Below, piece by piece: positions 49,001-58,294 of a stretch of DNA of 64,000 nt. Position 1 is the first letter of the stretch. Each line of letters starts with the position of its first letter. Below the pieces are notes generated by a model, which ran no database searches, was not told where the DNA came from, and saw only the letters and a program-made list of their open reading frames with translations. Position numbers and translations under genes: made by a program. The DNA is from Pseudoalteromonas arctica A 37-1-2 (GTDB taxonomy: Bacteria > Pseudomonadota > Gammaproteobacteria > Enterobacterales > Alteromonadaceae): NCBI RefSeq assembly GCF_000238395.3, contig NZ_CP011025.1:2542001-2606000 (forward strand). The letters run 5' to 3'.

Positions 49001-49481
49001 TTATCGTCTCTTGATGGATTTTTAGTTACCGACATAGCGACATACCACAACACCCACCCTAAATACGAAATGAAGCGACGCGAATCAAAAGGTTAAATTA
49101 TCTTTCGATCTTACTTTATTCCGAGTTTAGAAAATGCCATAACAAATATCTTAACTGCCAACTTGTAAATATTTTACCCTTTTCAGCCACCTAATCCAAC
49201 GGTACTCTAATTATTAATAGTGAATTTACACAATAGTAAAGCCTTGCTTACAGCTATTTTTAATAACAAACAAATATAAAACAACAATTTTGAAGGGGTT
49301 AGGAAAACAGAAATAGCAATATAAATAAAGAGATGGAAAGTACAGCGATAGAACAAGATACATAATTAATCTCGCAATATATTTAATATGTATTGATAGT
49401 ATTTTTGTAAAAATAACTAAGATAATATTTTGGGTAAATTTATTGATAGTTTTTAAATTATTAGCAACGCGTATAACACAC
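49001..49481. other. AT-rich intergenic, no gene seen
   Basis: 480 bp upstream of the BCCT gene. One low-complexity open frame on the minus strand (49226-49528) overlaps a terminator and is judged spurious. Confidence 0.55.
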
Positions 49482-49507
49482 ATAAAAAAAGCGCTGAATA
49501 AGCGCTT
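49482..49507 (-). terminator. Terminator after the ykgJ-family gene
   Basis: On the minus strand AAGCGCT TATTC AGCGCTTTTTTT, 25 bp beyond the stop codon. Confidence 0.85.
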
Positions 49508-49531
49508 AATTACTTTAATAAATACCAATAC

Positions 49532-49792
49532 TTATACTAATACTTGACGCGTGTTTGCTATAAAGTGATGTACTTCGCGCTCAATTTTAGGGTCAACAGG
49601 CTCATCTGGTCGACGATCATTAGGGCAAGGCATTCTTGGCGTAGTACCAAATAAGCGACAAATTAATGGGCGCTCGTCATATACAGTGCAGCCATTGGGG
49701 CCAAGATGCACACAATTGAACTCGTTTAACGCCGCTTCATGCTCCGCATCTGTTTTTACCGGTAAGTGCGACATTTCCTCTGAAGACGTTGT
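49532..49792 (-). pseudogene. C-terminal part of a ykgJ-family gene interrupted by an IS
   Basis: Encodes TTSSEEMSHLPVKT onward to the C-terminal VHHFIANTRQVLV, including the cysteines of NCVHLGPNGC and RPLICRLFG of the YkgJ zinc/iron-chelating family. The first CxxxCxxCC cluster is missing. It is found on the other side of the IS at 52117-52208; joined through a shared TGTT, the two parts give a 117-residue protein reading GPVTTSSEEM across the junction. The internal ATG at 49774 could still give an 80-residue fragment. Confidence 0.92.
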
Positions 49793-49876
49793 TGAACTAA
49801 GCCGCTACGCGGAGATCCTATTCTGACCATTTGAGCCACACTTACCTTGGGGTTATCCCATATTTGGAGGTAAGTC

Positions 49877-50710
49877 ATGAATACACTCATTGAACAAGTC
49901 AAAATTGAAATAGCCTACCGTGGTTATTCACAAAGTACCTGTAAAAGTTACTGCGAGCATTTACTTAAACTCAGCCATTATTTTAATAAACCACTCGATT
50001 TAATTACTGATGATGAGCTGAATATCTTTTTTAAAGATCCCGCCATTCGCAAGCTCTCCAGAGCGAGTCAAAAAATACAAATAAACAGCATTTGGTTTTT
50101 GTTTAAGAATATTTTACACCGCCCACTGAACTTAGACATAGCCTTGCCTAAAGCAAAACCTCGGGCACCTACTTATTTATCGCGTGATGATATTCGACGA
50201 CTTATAGAAAGTTGCACGGATATGCGCTTAAAAACATTGATAGTGGTGTGTTATGGATGTGGTTTGCGTATTGGCGAACTGCTGCGCATCAAAGTGCAAG
50301 ACATCGATGGACAGCGTAAAACCATTTTAATTGAACATGGTAAAGGAGATAAGTCACGCTATGTTGTTGTATCAGATAGCGTGCTAAATCAATTACGTTG
50401 CTATTGGAAAATGTATCACCCAACGGGCTGGATGTTTTATTCACGATGGTTAATGGATAAACCTATGTCACCCTCAAGCTTCAGAAAGGCATTGAAAAAA
50501 CATGCACAAATGTGTGGTTTAAAGCACTGTAATCCACATGTATTACGCCATGCTTATGCAACACATCAACTTGAGTTAGGGATGCCGCTTCATCAACTTC
50601 AACATCAGCTTGGTCACAGTGACATTAGAACCACGCAAAGTTACTTACACTGGTTACCTGAATTAGGGCATGGTGGTATTGATTTACTCGCAAGTTGGGG
50701 AAACCAATGA
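49877..50710 (+). CDS. Tyrosine recombinase of the IS91-like element
   Basis: 277 residues with an N-terminal SAM-like DNA-binding domain (YRGYSQSTCKSYCEHLLKLS) and a catalytic domain containing Arg in GCGLRIGELLRI, HVLRHAYATHQLE, the HQLGHSDIRTTQSY segment and the nucleophile Tyr in TQSYLHW. All R-H-R-H-Y residues appear present. Its stop overlaps the transposase start (ATGA). Accessory recombinases of this kind accompany some IS91-family elements. Confidence 0.93.
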   Translation: MNTLIEQVKIEIAYRGYSQSTCKSYCEHLLKLSHYFNKPLDLITDDELNIFFKDPAIRKLSRASQKIQINSIWFLFKNILHRPLNLDIALPKAKPRAPTYLSRDDIRRLIESCTDMRLKTLIVVCYGCGLRIGELLRIKVQDIDGQRKTILIEHGKGDKSRYVVVSDSVLNQLRCYWKMYHPTGWMFYSRWLMDKPMSPSSFRKALKKHAQMCGLKHCNPHVLRHAYATHQLELGMPLHQLQHQLGHSDIRTTQSYLHWLPELGHGGIDLLASWGNQ

Positions 50711-51798
50711 GAGGCTTGCACCTCGCTGATATTTTAAATTCTGGCCTTGGGAATTATCGGCAGCACCACATAATGAGTTATCAGCAGTTACGAGTCTGCC
50801 AACACCTTCAATCATGCAGAACGGGTCAGCTCGGTTATCAAGCATGGCAATGTGATAACTGTAGTGAAGTACAACAAATTGGGTGTAGTTGTCGAGACCG
50901 TCATTGCCCACGTTGCCAAGGGATGGCTACGGCTAAATGGGTGCAAAGACAACAAGAGGATTTATTATCGTGTCGCTATTTCCACCTTGTTTTTACGCTC
51001 CCGCATGAGTTAAATATCATTGCGCACTACAACCCAAACGCGTTGTATCACTGTTTATTTAAAGCTGCATGGCAAACGCTGTGTAAATTTGCGAAACGAA
51101 AGAGGCATGGCCAGTTAGGCATGACAAGCGTACTGCATACGTGGGGGCAGAACTTAAGTCAGCATATTCACCTGCATTGCTTGATACCCGCAGGCGCGCT
51201 TGATAAAGCGCACTGGCATGAAATAAAAAAAGGCTATTTATACCCCGTTAAAGCATTATCAACAGTGTTTAGAGGGAAAATGCTCGCGGCGCTCAATGAA
51301 TGCGATAGTTCATTCGCGAAGGTAAGCACACCAACCAAATGGTGCGTGTATAGCAAAGCCTGTTTAACGTACAGTGAAAAGCTAGTTAGTTACCTTGCTC
51401 GTTATACCCGAAAAGGCGTGATGTCAGAATCGCGATTAGTGTCAGCGACTGAAGAAACAGTGAGCTTTAAATACCGCGATTATGCAGATAACAACCGCGA
51501 TAAAGTCATGACTCTGAGTTGTGATGAATTTTTACGGCGCTACTTACAACATGTATTGCCCAAAGGGTTTATGCGCATTCGTCACTATGGCTTTTTAGCT
51601 AATGCGTGTCGCAAGCGAAAGTTAGGGTTAATAAAGGCTCAAGTATCAGCAACCCCATGCAAAGCGGTGAAGCCGAAGGTAGAGCAAGAACGATTAATAC
51701 CCCATTGGTCTTGCCAGTCATGCAAGACGGGTACCTTACGATTTATTGGTGTGATGAATTTAGATGAGGCGACAAATAAAATAGCGCGAACGAGTTAG
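50707..51798 (+). CDS. IS91-family Y2/HUH transposase
   Basis: 363 residues from the ATG overlapping the recombinase stop. An N-terminal cysteine-rich zinc-binding region (CDNC ... CSCRDRHCPRC) precedes the HUH motif HIHLHCLIPAG and the tyrosine motif SYLARYTRKGVM. A further CxxC (CQSCKTG) is near the C-terminus. It initiates rolling-circle transposition. The reading frame is intact, so the element may be active. Confidence 0.95.
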   Translation: MRGLHLADILNSGLGNYRQHHIMSYQQLRVCQHLQSCRTGQLGYQAWQCDNCSEVQQIGCSCRDRHCPRCQGMATAKWVQRQQEDLLSCRYFHLVFTLPHELNIIAHYNPNALYHCLFKAAWQTLCKFAKRKRHGQLGMTSVLHTWGQNLSQHIHLHCLIPAGALDKAHWHEIKKGYLYPVKALSTVFRGKMLAALNECDSSFAKVSTPTKWCVYSKACLTYSEKLVSYLARYTRKGVMSESRLVSATEETVSFKYRDYADNNRDKVMTLSCDEFLRRYLQHVLPKGFMRIRHYGFLANACRKRKLGLIKAQVSATPCKAVKPKVEQERLIPHWSCQSCKTGTLRFIGVMNLDEATNKIARTS

Positions 51799-52116
51799 CA
51801 GCCTTGCTTGCTGCATCAAATCAATAAGTTAACCTGCTTAATTGCTCAGGCTAATAGCGACTGTGCGAGCGAAAAATATCCTTGCTTAACGGTTAAACAT
51901 TCGGTTTAATGAATAGATAATAAACGCTGAGCAATGCAGGGAAAGCTTAAATTATAATAGGTAAGCTTATTAAATTAGCTGATTTAGCTAGAGCCTCTAA
52001 AAAGCAAATTCCCATAGCATAAACAACACCAACTCTGACACACCGAGCAGGTAGCGCCTCAGTCCAACAAGCGATTATGCAACACAAACTGCGTGTCGCA
52101 TAAATACTAAAGTGTT
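51799..52116 (+). other. Non-coding right end of the IS91-like element
   Basis: 318 bp between the transposase stop and the host junction. It starts with a short hairpin (GCAGCCTTGCTTGCTGC) and ends with the terminal hairpin at 52075-52103. Confidence 0.7.
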
Positions 52117-52208
52117 ACTGGCCCGCAGCAGTCGTGGCATCCTTTTACGCATTCAAACGCTGGAATATTAGCGCGCAATCGTAAAATTACTTCCTGATTT
52201 TTGTACAT
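52117..52208 (-). pseudogene. N-terminal part of the ykgJ-family gene
   Basis: From the ATG at 52208 it reads MYKNQEVILRLRANIPAF then ECVKGCHDCCGPV, the first cysteine cluster of YkgJ proteins, and runs into the IS after the next Thr codon, ending at a TAG inside the IS. It is too short to be found by length-filtered gene callers. It pairs with 49532-49792. Confidence 0.92.
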
Positions 52209-52542
52209 CACTATTAATACCCTTTATTTTTGCAACGCACTGACGCGGCAACTTTACTAATTTCTCCACAATGCATCAAAACGATGCCTAAGCCTAGAGT
52301 GGCTAGATCAGCTATAGTACGCTTTGCACTGCCAAAAAATCAAGCTAAGTTAGCGCTTAGTTACGCCATAGTGCCAATATATACAGCTTGAAAACTAATT
52401 GTCGCTTATTAAGCTGGGAGGAGAAAATAGTAAACTGGCCGTTGTTATTATTTAACTTAAACACTTTGTTACCTAAAAATACTGTTTAAAATTATTAAGC
52501 TATTTATACTATAACTAATGGTAAATATTTTTTGAGGTTACA
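52209..52542. promoter_or_regulatory. Divergent region between ykgJ and cysZ
   Basis: 334 bp. The last 90 bp (from about AACACTTTGTTAC) is duplicated at 45942-46028 in front of the cysZ pseudogene, so it probably holds the cysZ promoter. No other feature is seen. Confidence 0.5.
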
Positions 52543-53271
52543 GTGCAGATCACACAAGGTATGGAATATTTTTTTTCGGGATTTAAATTAATTAGCCAAA
52601 AAGGGTTAAAGCGCTTTGTACTTATACCGCTTTTAATTAATGTTCTGCTATTTGGTAGTTCGTTGTTTTTCTTATTTGGATGGCTAAGTGATAGCTTTAG
52701 CTACATCAGTAACATGCTACCAGAATGGTTAAGCTGGCTTGAATGGCTAATGTGGCCAATTGCTGTATTAGTCGTATTATTTAGCTACAGTATGCTATTT
52801 ACTATAATCACTAATTTTATTGCAGCCCCATTCAATGCTTTATTAAGCGAAAAAGTTGAGCTTTATTTAACGGGTCAAAAAATTAACGATGATGGTTTTT
52901 CCGAATTAGTTAAAGATGTACCTAGAATGCTTGCCCGTGAGTGGACGAAGTTGTGCTATTACCTTCCTCGCGCTATTGGTTTTTTCATACTACTTTGGGT
53001 TTTACCTGTCATTGGCCAAATACTATGGGTTTTGTTTACCTGTTGGATGTACGCGGTGCAGTATGAAGACTATGCGTTTGATAACCATAAAATTGGCTTT
53101 AAGCAGATGAAAGACGATTTAAAATCTAAGCAAGGTTTATCATACGGGTTTGGTTTTGCTGTTATGTTATTAACGGCTATACCCTTTGTAAACTTAATAG
53201 TTATGCCTGTAGCTGTATGTGGTGCAACACGTTTGTGGGTCGATAATTATCGACCAAAATACCGTAGTTAA
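52543..53271 (+). CDS. cysZ: CysZ, sulfate channel/transporter
   Basis: 242 residues starting at GTG with TGAGGT upstream. The family features GMEYFFSGFKLI, FIAAPFNALLSEKVE, PRMLAREWTKLCYYLPRAI and the C-terminal FVNLIVMPVAVCGATRLW are all present, with about four membrane helices. It imports sulfate for cysteine synthesis in the cytoplasmic membrane. It is the intact partner of the decayed copy 6.5 kb upstream. Confidence 0.95.
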   Translation: MQITQGMEYFFSGFKLISQKGLKRFVLIPLLINVLLFGSSLFFLFGWLSDSFSYISNMLPEWLSWLEWLMWPIAVLVVLFSYSMLFTIITNFIAAPFNALLSEKVELYLTGQKINDDGFSELVKDVPRMLAREWTKLCYYLPRAIGFFILLWVLPVIGQILWVLFTCWMYAVQYEDYAFDNHKIGFKQMKDDLKSKQGLSYGFGFAVMLLTAIPFVNLIVMPVAVCGATRLWVDNYRPKYRS

Positions 53272-53320
53272 TTAAGAGGTTGCTGATTTTTCAATATTCA
53301 AAGGTCACGGCACCCGAGAT

Positions 53321-53345
53321 AAAAAAGCACCTAAGGTGCTTTTTT
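53321..53345. terminator. Bidirectional terminator
   Basis: AAAAAAGCACC TAA GGTGCTTTTTT between the converging cysZ and lipoprotein genes. Confidence 0.9.
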
Positions 53346-53865
53346 AATCTATTTTTAAAGCAATAAACTCAAGCGATGCACGCCTTGGTAATGCGACACT
53401 TTGTTTATCTACTTCTTCAAATTTTTTAATCAAAATACTAAAGCGCTGATTGTTAAAATTAACGGCTGTAACTTCACCAATTTTTATACTGTAGTTTTGC
53501 TGCTGATCAAACAGCTTTAGTGTTCGCCCTTTTATACGCTCTACGAATAAGTAAGGTGTTTGGTCTGGCATCTTTAAACGGATAACATTGATTTTACTTA
53601 ACTCATGTACCGCCACCCAATTTTGACTCTGCATTAACGTATTATAACTACTAATGCCTTCAGGCTGATAAACAACATCTTGGTCTATAACGCATGTCTT
53701 ACAGCCCTTTACTGATTCAACTCGCCAGTCAATAGCTATATTTTTGTAATATAAATTGTCATTTTTTAGTAACCATTCACGTGCATTGTTAGTATCGCTA
53801 CACGCTATTAGTAAGCTTAAAAAACTACTACAAACAATAAACTTAATACTTAACCCTAGTTTCAT
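53344..53865 (-). CDS. Putative lipoprotein of unknown function
   Basis: 173 residues with a type II signal peptide; the lipobox is LLIAC with Cys22. The mature part has a CKTC pair (VKGCKTCVI, about residue 55) and beta-rich sequence, without a family I recognise. It starts 1 base after the stop of the large metzincin-like lipoprotein gene, so both are probably made and exported together. Confidence 0.75.
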   Translation of the reverse strand: MKLGLSIKFIVCSSFLSLLIACSDTNNAREWLLKNDNLYYKNIAIDWRVESVKGCKTCVIDQDVVYQPEGISSYNTLMQSQNWVAVHELSKINVIRLKMPDQTPYLFVERIKGRTLKLFDQQQNYSIKIGEVTAVNFNNQRFSILIKKFEEVDKQSVALPRRASLEFIALKID

Positions 53866-53866
53866 A

Positions 53867-56800
53867 CTATTGCTCTTTAATTGCTTTTAACTCAGCAATA
53901 ATTGCACTACTTGGCTGCGCTTCTTTTATATAACTGGGCAGCGTTTCAATATTAGTAGGTGAGCTTTGTAAATTATACACCTTACTATTATTAGTATTTG
54001 GCACGCCAAATCGATTACCTGCACTTTGCATATAAAACTGCAAATTAAGCATGCTCCACTCATTTACATCACTAAGTATTGATATTGTATTATCTTGGTT
54101 AGTATCAAAGCTGGTTAAGCTTTCGGTGTTAATTGCATTACAGTTAAAATCAACAGGTAGTGAGCCATTTCGATTTAGCCCCTGTGCTTCAAGTATTGTG
54201 CTCTCATTTAAATCTGCTGAACTACCACTTGAATAATCAATAATAAAATCATCTGTAGAGCCTAAATGACTATTAGTATTTGGTGTAATATCGCAGCTAG
54301 CATTGCCGGGATAAAAACGCTCATAATAACGATCGCCTTCGTTATTACCTATTGTTGATAAACCCGCTAATTGATATAAATAATTCATAGAGCTTAAATG
54401 ATTAGGCTTAAAGTTAACCTCTTCATCGCCACCATGGTATAAGCCTAAGTTATGGCCTAGCTCATGAAAGATAGTTGATGCTTGATAATTATAAGTTACA
54501 TTGGTTGCTATTTGCGTATCGAGCGTTAAGCCCCAGCCGCCCATAGTTACCATTAAATCATTACCGCTGATCTCAGCAATACCCGACCCACTAATACTGC
54601 CATCTTCATTTCCACTACTTGCCATTAATAAGTAATGAAAGATGGGTCTGCGGGTTATATCGGTATATTCCATTTTATAAGCAAACAAATTAGGGCTACT
54701 TAAATCGTACTCAAACGGAGTATAACTATTAAAAGGGACAACATTTCCGCCACCTAAATCAAAGTTTTGCGGCGCAATATCGCTATTTTGATCAAATAAG
54801 TCACCTACATCAAAATGAACGGTATAGCCTTTACTTGCAAATACACTAACAATTTTTTCAAGTGCAGTTCGATGAGGCGTTATTCCAACATCACTACTAT
54901 CCATATAATCTATTTCAATAAATATATCTTTTTGTGAAGTACGCGCTCCCCATTCATATAAAGGCAGCCCACCAAATGTTGCCCCCTCTACCTCTGCGCA
55001 ATCTGGAATACCGTCTTCATCATCATCTATTGAGCAAGTTATATCATTAGGCCCTGCCGGAGTATTGAATACTGAGTAGTTCCAGTCTGTATTTTGGTTA
55101 GTATCGGTTGCGCCGAGCGTACGCTTTAAGCTGGCGCCCTGCTCTGGCGGTATTTGTGCAGCATTTTCGCCTTGCCACTGCGAGGCTGTTACAGGCTCTT
55201 GGGTTGAATTTCCAAACTTAACAAAGTCGATAGTTTGTGTACCCGCACTATTAAGTAATTCTGCAAAACCATTTATGTACCAATAAGGCCTAATTTGATC
55301 ATTCGCGCTACCAACAAGCACAAGCTTAGTGTTATTTAATGACGCACTTGCTAAAAAGTCATCGCCAAAGCGGCTTTGTAAAATAATATAGGCGCCATTT
55401 AAAAGCTCTTTATTAGGCAGCGTAAATACTTGCTCATCACTCAACGTACTATCAGACATATTAATACTGCGAGCTTTAAGAGAGTAGTCTTGTAAATTTA
55501 CTGTCGCACCGGTGCCGTTATAAAGTTCAATCCAAGGTAAGTCATTACTAAATTGCACAGATGAAAGCTCTGTTATTTTTATATCTTGGCTAGAAGTTGT
55601 AAACGAGGTGGCAGTTTGCGCCAAAATAGTTGTGCTATCAAAATTAGCTAAATCAGCTGTAACACGAACAATATATTGAGTGTCTTCATCAAAGCTTGCG
55701 CTTAAATTTACAGTATGAAAATAAGTACTTGTGTCGCTGGTAGTACCCGACAAACTTTCAATAGTTAAGGCCAAGCAAGTAGTAAAATTATCTGCTGACA
55801 CTTGTACGCTTCCAGTACAAGTACCACTGCTAGAGTTAACGGCTAAAGTACTCACGAGCATAATATCTGAAAATGTAATGCTAACAGGGCTATCTACAAA
55901 TACTGGTTCATTACTATTTTGGGGCGTTACATTACTAATTGTAGCGGGCGTTGAATCAACAACGGTAACATTCAATACAAATTCAGTTGTGTCTTTTGTA
56001 TCAGTCGCCTTTAACGTATAGCTTTGTGGAGTGATACTGTTTGCAGGAGGTGTGTAACTAAAACGTAAGGCTTGGTCATCAATAACACTGATTTGCGCTC
56101 CATTTAAATCATCACCAAAGTCAATCTGTACGCTATCGTTATCCGCGTCGCTAACCACTAAGCTAAATTCTGTGGCTTGGTTATATTGCACATTTATATT
56201 TACATCATCGGCAGTCGGTGGGTTATTTGGGGCTAATATTACAACTATTTTCTGGGCGTTATTTGTAGCGTTATCGTCATCGGTAACAGTTACTACAAAC
56301 GTTACATTGGTATTTTGCGCAACAGTGGGCGCATTAAAGCTAATACTTGTTTCTGTTTGGGTAAGTTCAACTACAGGGCCACTTGTTTGCTGCCAGGTTA
56401 TGCTATTAATACTACCATCGCTGTCTTGTGCATCTGCAACTAGGGTTACACTGTCATCTTTTTCAGCTTTTTCTGGGCCTGTAACAATGACTGTTGGCGC
56501 GCTATTTACTTGATTAATTAAAACCGTTTTACTCGCTTGAGCGCTTTTACCAGCATTGTCAGTTACGGTTACGCTAAAGCCTAGCGTTGTATTTTCAGAT
56601 ACATTGGGGGCAGTAAAACTAAGTACACCATCTGATTGGCTAAAATCAACATTATCTCCCGCAGACTGAATCCAACTAATAGTGCTTATGGTTCCATCTG
56701 TATCTTGAGCGTTAGCAACTAAGCTTACTTGTGTGTTAGCAAGTGCACTACTTGGGCCTGTAATATTAACTGTAGGTGCATTATTTTGAGAAGTGATAGT

Positions 56801-57175
56801 GCCTGAAAATACTTGTTGTACAGTAGCACCTGAATTATCAGTAACAGTAACTGAAAAACTAAAGGTCGTGTCAGTGGTTACACTCGGTGCAGTAGCTGTA
56901 AGCGTATTGCCATTAACAATAAATGTAAATTCAGGACCACTAAGTTGTTGCCATTGATAATTGGCTATTTGCCCGTCACTATCACTTGCAAGCGCAGTAA
57001 TAGTAAACGATTGGTTAGAGACAATAACGTTACTACTAACAGAGAGCGTAACACTGGGCGCAGCGTTACCAGAGGGCGTAGTTGAATCACTACCTTCTCC
57101 GCCGCCGCCACAACCTGTGATTAAAAGTGATAAAAAAAGTAAACTTAGCCATTTATTAATATTGTTTTTTACCAC
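53867..57175 (-). CDS. Large lipoprotein with PKD/Ig-like repeats, lamin-tail domain and metzincin motif
   Basis: 1102 residues with lipobox LLITGC (Cys22) and a Gly/Ser linker. Three or four similar modules of about 90-95 residues follow (ALASDSDGQIANYQWQQLSG, VANAQDTDGTISTISWIQSA, VADAQDSDGSINSITWQQTS), then a cadherin-like module and an Ig-like domain. Residues about 529-640 resemble a lamin-tail domain (ITELSSVQFSNDLPWIELYN). A zinc-protease motif HELGHNLGLYHGG at about 902-914 has the metzincin HExxHxxGxxH form. It is probably anchored in the outer membrane. The substrate is unknown. Confidence 0.85.
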   Translation of the reverse strand: MVKNNINKWLSLLFLSLLITGCGGGGEGSDSTTPSGNAAPSVTLSVSSNVIVSNQSFTITALASDSDGQIANYQWQQLSGPEFTFIVNGNTLTATAPSVTTDTTFSFSVTVTDNSGATVQQVFSGTITSQNNAPTVNITGPSSALANTQVSLVANAQDTDGTISTISWIQSAGDNVDFSQSDGVLSFTAPNVSENTTLGFSVTVTDNAGKSAQASKTVLINQVNSAPTVIVTGPEKAEKDDSVTLVADAQDSDGSINSITWQQTSGPVVELTQTETSISFNAPTVAQNTNVTFVVTVTDDDNATNNAQKIVVILAPNNPPTADDVNINVQYNQATEFSLVVSDADNDSVQIDFGDDLNGAQISVIDDQALRFSYTPPANSITPQSYTLKATDTKDTTEFVLNVTVVDSTPATISNVTPQNSNEPVFVDSPVSITFSDIMLVSTLAVNSSSGTCTGSVQVSADNFTTCLALTIESLSGTTSDTSTYFHTVNLSASFDEDTQYIVRVTADLANFDSTTILAQTATSFTTSSQDIKITELSSVQFSNDLPWIELYNGTGATVNLQDYSLKARSINMSDSTLSDEQVFTLPNKELLNGAYIILQSRFGDDFLASASLNNTKLVLVGSANDQIRPYWYINGFAELLNSAGTQTIDFVKFGNSTQEPVTASQWQGENAAQIPPEQGASLKRTLGATDTNQNTDWNYSVFNTPAGPNDITCSIDDDEDGIPDCAEVEGATFGGLPLYEWGARTSQKDIFIEIDYMDSSDVGITPHRTALEKIVSVFASKGYTVHFDVGDLFDQNSDIAPQNFDLGGGNVVPFNSYTPFEYDLSSPNLFAYKMEYTDITRRPIFHYLLMASSGNEDGSISGSGIAEISGNDLMVTMGGWGLTLDTQIATNVTYNYQASTIFHELGHNLGLYHGGDEEVNFKPNHLSSMNYLYQLAGLSTIGNNEGDRYYERFYPGNASCDITPNTNSHLGSTDDFIIDYSSGSSADLNESTILEAQGLNRNGSLPVDFNCNAINTESLTSFDTNQDNTISILSDVNEWSMLNLQFYMQSAGNRFGVPNTNNSKVYNLQSSPTNIETLPSYIKEAQPSSAIIAELKAIKEQ

Positions 57176-57191
57176 TTTTAGCCTCTACATA

Positions 57192-58277
57192 TTAACTATA
57201 CAAATTTTGTGGCACCTTAGTAACGTTTAAATGAACGGTTATTTCCTCACGATCATGATAGAGATGTTTAGCTTGTAACTCGTAATTAATGCTATGTTTC
57301 TCAAGCTCTTTTCTTATCATCGAAAGACATTCATAAACACTATCAAAGCGTTTTTTCATAGGTAGTTTTAAGTTAAATATAAACTCTTTTGCGTATGCAT
57401 TTACTGCCCAGTCAATCATTAGCGTAGTCACTTTGGTTGGTTTTTCCACCATATCGCACACTAACCAAGTAATATTTCTTTTTTCTGGGCGATATTTAAA
57501 ACCATCGGCTCTAAAATGTTTAACTTGACCCGTTTGCATTAAATCGTCATTCATTGGGCCGTTATCAATCGCACTTACAAACATACCTCGGCGTACAAGC
57601 TGATAAGTCCAACCACCCGGGCATGCACCTAAATCAACACTGCGCATACCTGCTGCCACGCGTGATTCACGTTGTTGCTCAGGAATAAATACATTAAACG
57701 CTTCGTCGAGTTTTAACGTTGAACGACTCGGTGCATCGCTTGGCATACGAAGGCGTAAAATACCCATGAAAAATGGAGAATTATTAAAGCTATACGAGTA
57801 ACCAACATAAGCCGTATTGTTTGTTAAAAACATGACATGCATTACTGGGCGGTTTGCTTTTGGCTCACGCAGTACTGTATTTTGTTTTTCGAGGGCTTTT
57901 TTAAGCGGCGTTGATATTTTTTTACAGAACGTTAAAAGCTCTTTGCCTTCATTTGTATCTGGCGTTTCTACGCGCAGCTCTGAGCACAATGTAAAATCTT
58001 TAGCAGCTTCAACTACTGCACTTACACGGTCCTCTACTGGCATGTTTTCAAGTAATGTACCGGCAAACCATTGGCGTGCAAACACCATATTTTTAAAATC
58101 GACTTTTTTGATTATTTCGTCGCTGTGATGCGCTTCAAAACATTCGTAAACAACATAACCTGTATTTGGCTTTGCTTTTACATACCCTGCAAAACCCTGC
58201 TCTGCAGCATGAAACGTTATTTCAGCAGCGGCATCGCTTTCAAAACCACTACGACAATAAATCACAACACTAGACAT
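57192..58277 (-). CDS. rlmM: 23S rRNA (cytidine-2498 2'-O)-methyltransferase
   Basis: 361 residues. The N-terminal THUMP-like domain starts VVIYCRSGFESDAAAEITFH, and the Rossmann-type domain has the SAM-site motif VDLGACPGGWTYQLVRRG and VCDMVEKP. Length agrees with E. coli RlmM (366). Confidence 0.95.
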   Translation of the reverse strand: MSSVVIYCRSGFESDAAAEITFHAAEQGFAGYVKAKPNTGYVVYECFEAHHSDEIIKKVDFKNMVFARQWFAGTLLENMPVEDRVSAVVEAAKDFTLCSELRVETPDTNEGKELLTFCKKISTPLKKALEKQNTVLREPKANRPVMHVMFLTNNTAYVGYSYSFNNSPFFMGILRLRMPSDAPSRSTLKLDEAFNVFIPEQQRESRVAAGMRSVDLGACPGGWTYQLVRRGMFVSAIDNGPMNDDLMQTGQVKHFRADGFKYRPEKRNITWLVCDMVEKPTKVTTLMIDWAVNAYAKEFIFNLKLPMKKRFDSVYECLSMIRKELEKHSINYELQAKHLYHDREEITVHLNVTKVPQNLYS

Positions 58278-58294
58278 ATTAACCCTTAAACTCT

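Larger units (their letters stand above)
49794..52116 (+). mobile_element. IS91-like element carrying a tyrosine recombinase and a Y2 transposase
   Basis: About 2.32 kb inserted in a ykgJ-family gene. TGTT occurs at both borders (49790-49793 and 52113-52116). Near the left end is the hairpin CCGCTACGCGG (49802-49812); near the right end is TTATGC ... GCATAA with inner ACAC/GTGT (52075-52103). IS91-type elements end in such hairpins and move by rolling-circle replication. Borders are deduced by rejoining the host gene. Confidence 0.88.

Noticed and set aside
49226..49528. 100-residue minus-strand open frame rich in Ile, Phe, Tyr and Leu
   Set aside because: AT-driven low-complexity sequence that overlaps a clear terminator; no ribosome site or homologous motif.
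49877..50710. Phage or integron integrase suggesting a prophage or integron
   Set aside because: It is coupled to an IS91-type transposase inside terminal hairpins; no att-like tRNA target, phage genes or attC sites are present.
55731..57230. Plus-strand open frames opposite the large lipoprotein gene
   Set aside because: Shadow frames of a Thr/Val/Ser-rich repeat region; the minus strand has signal peptide, domains and a zinc motif.
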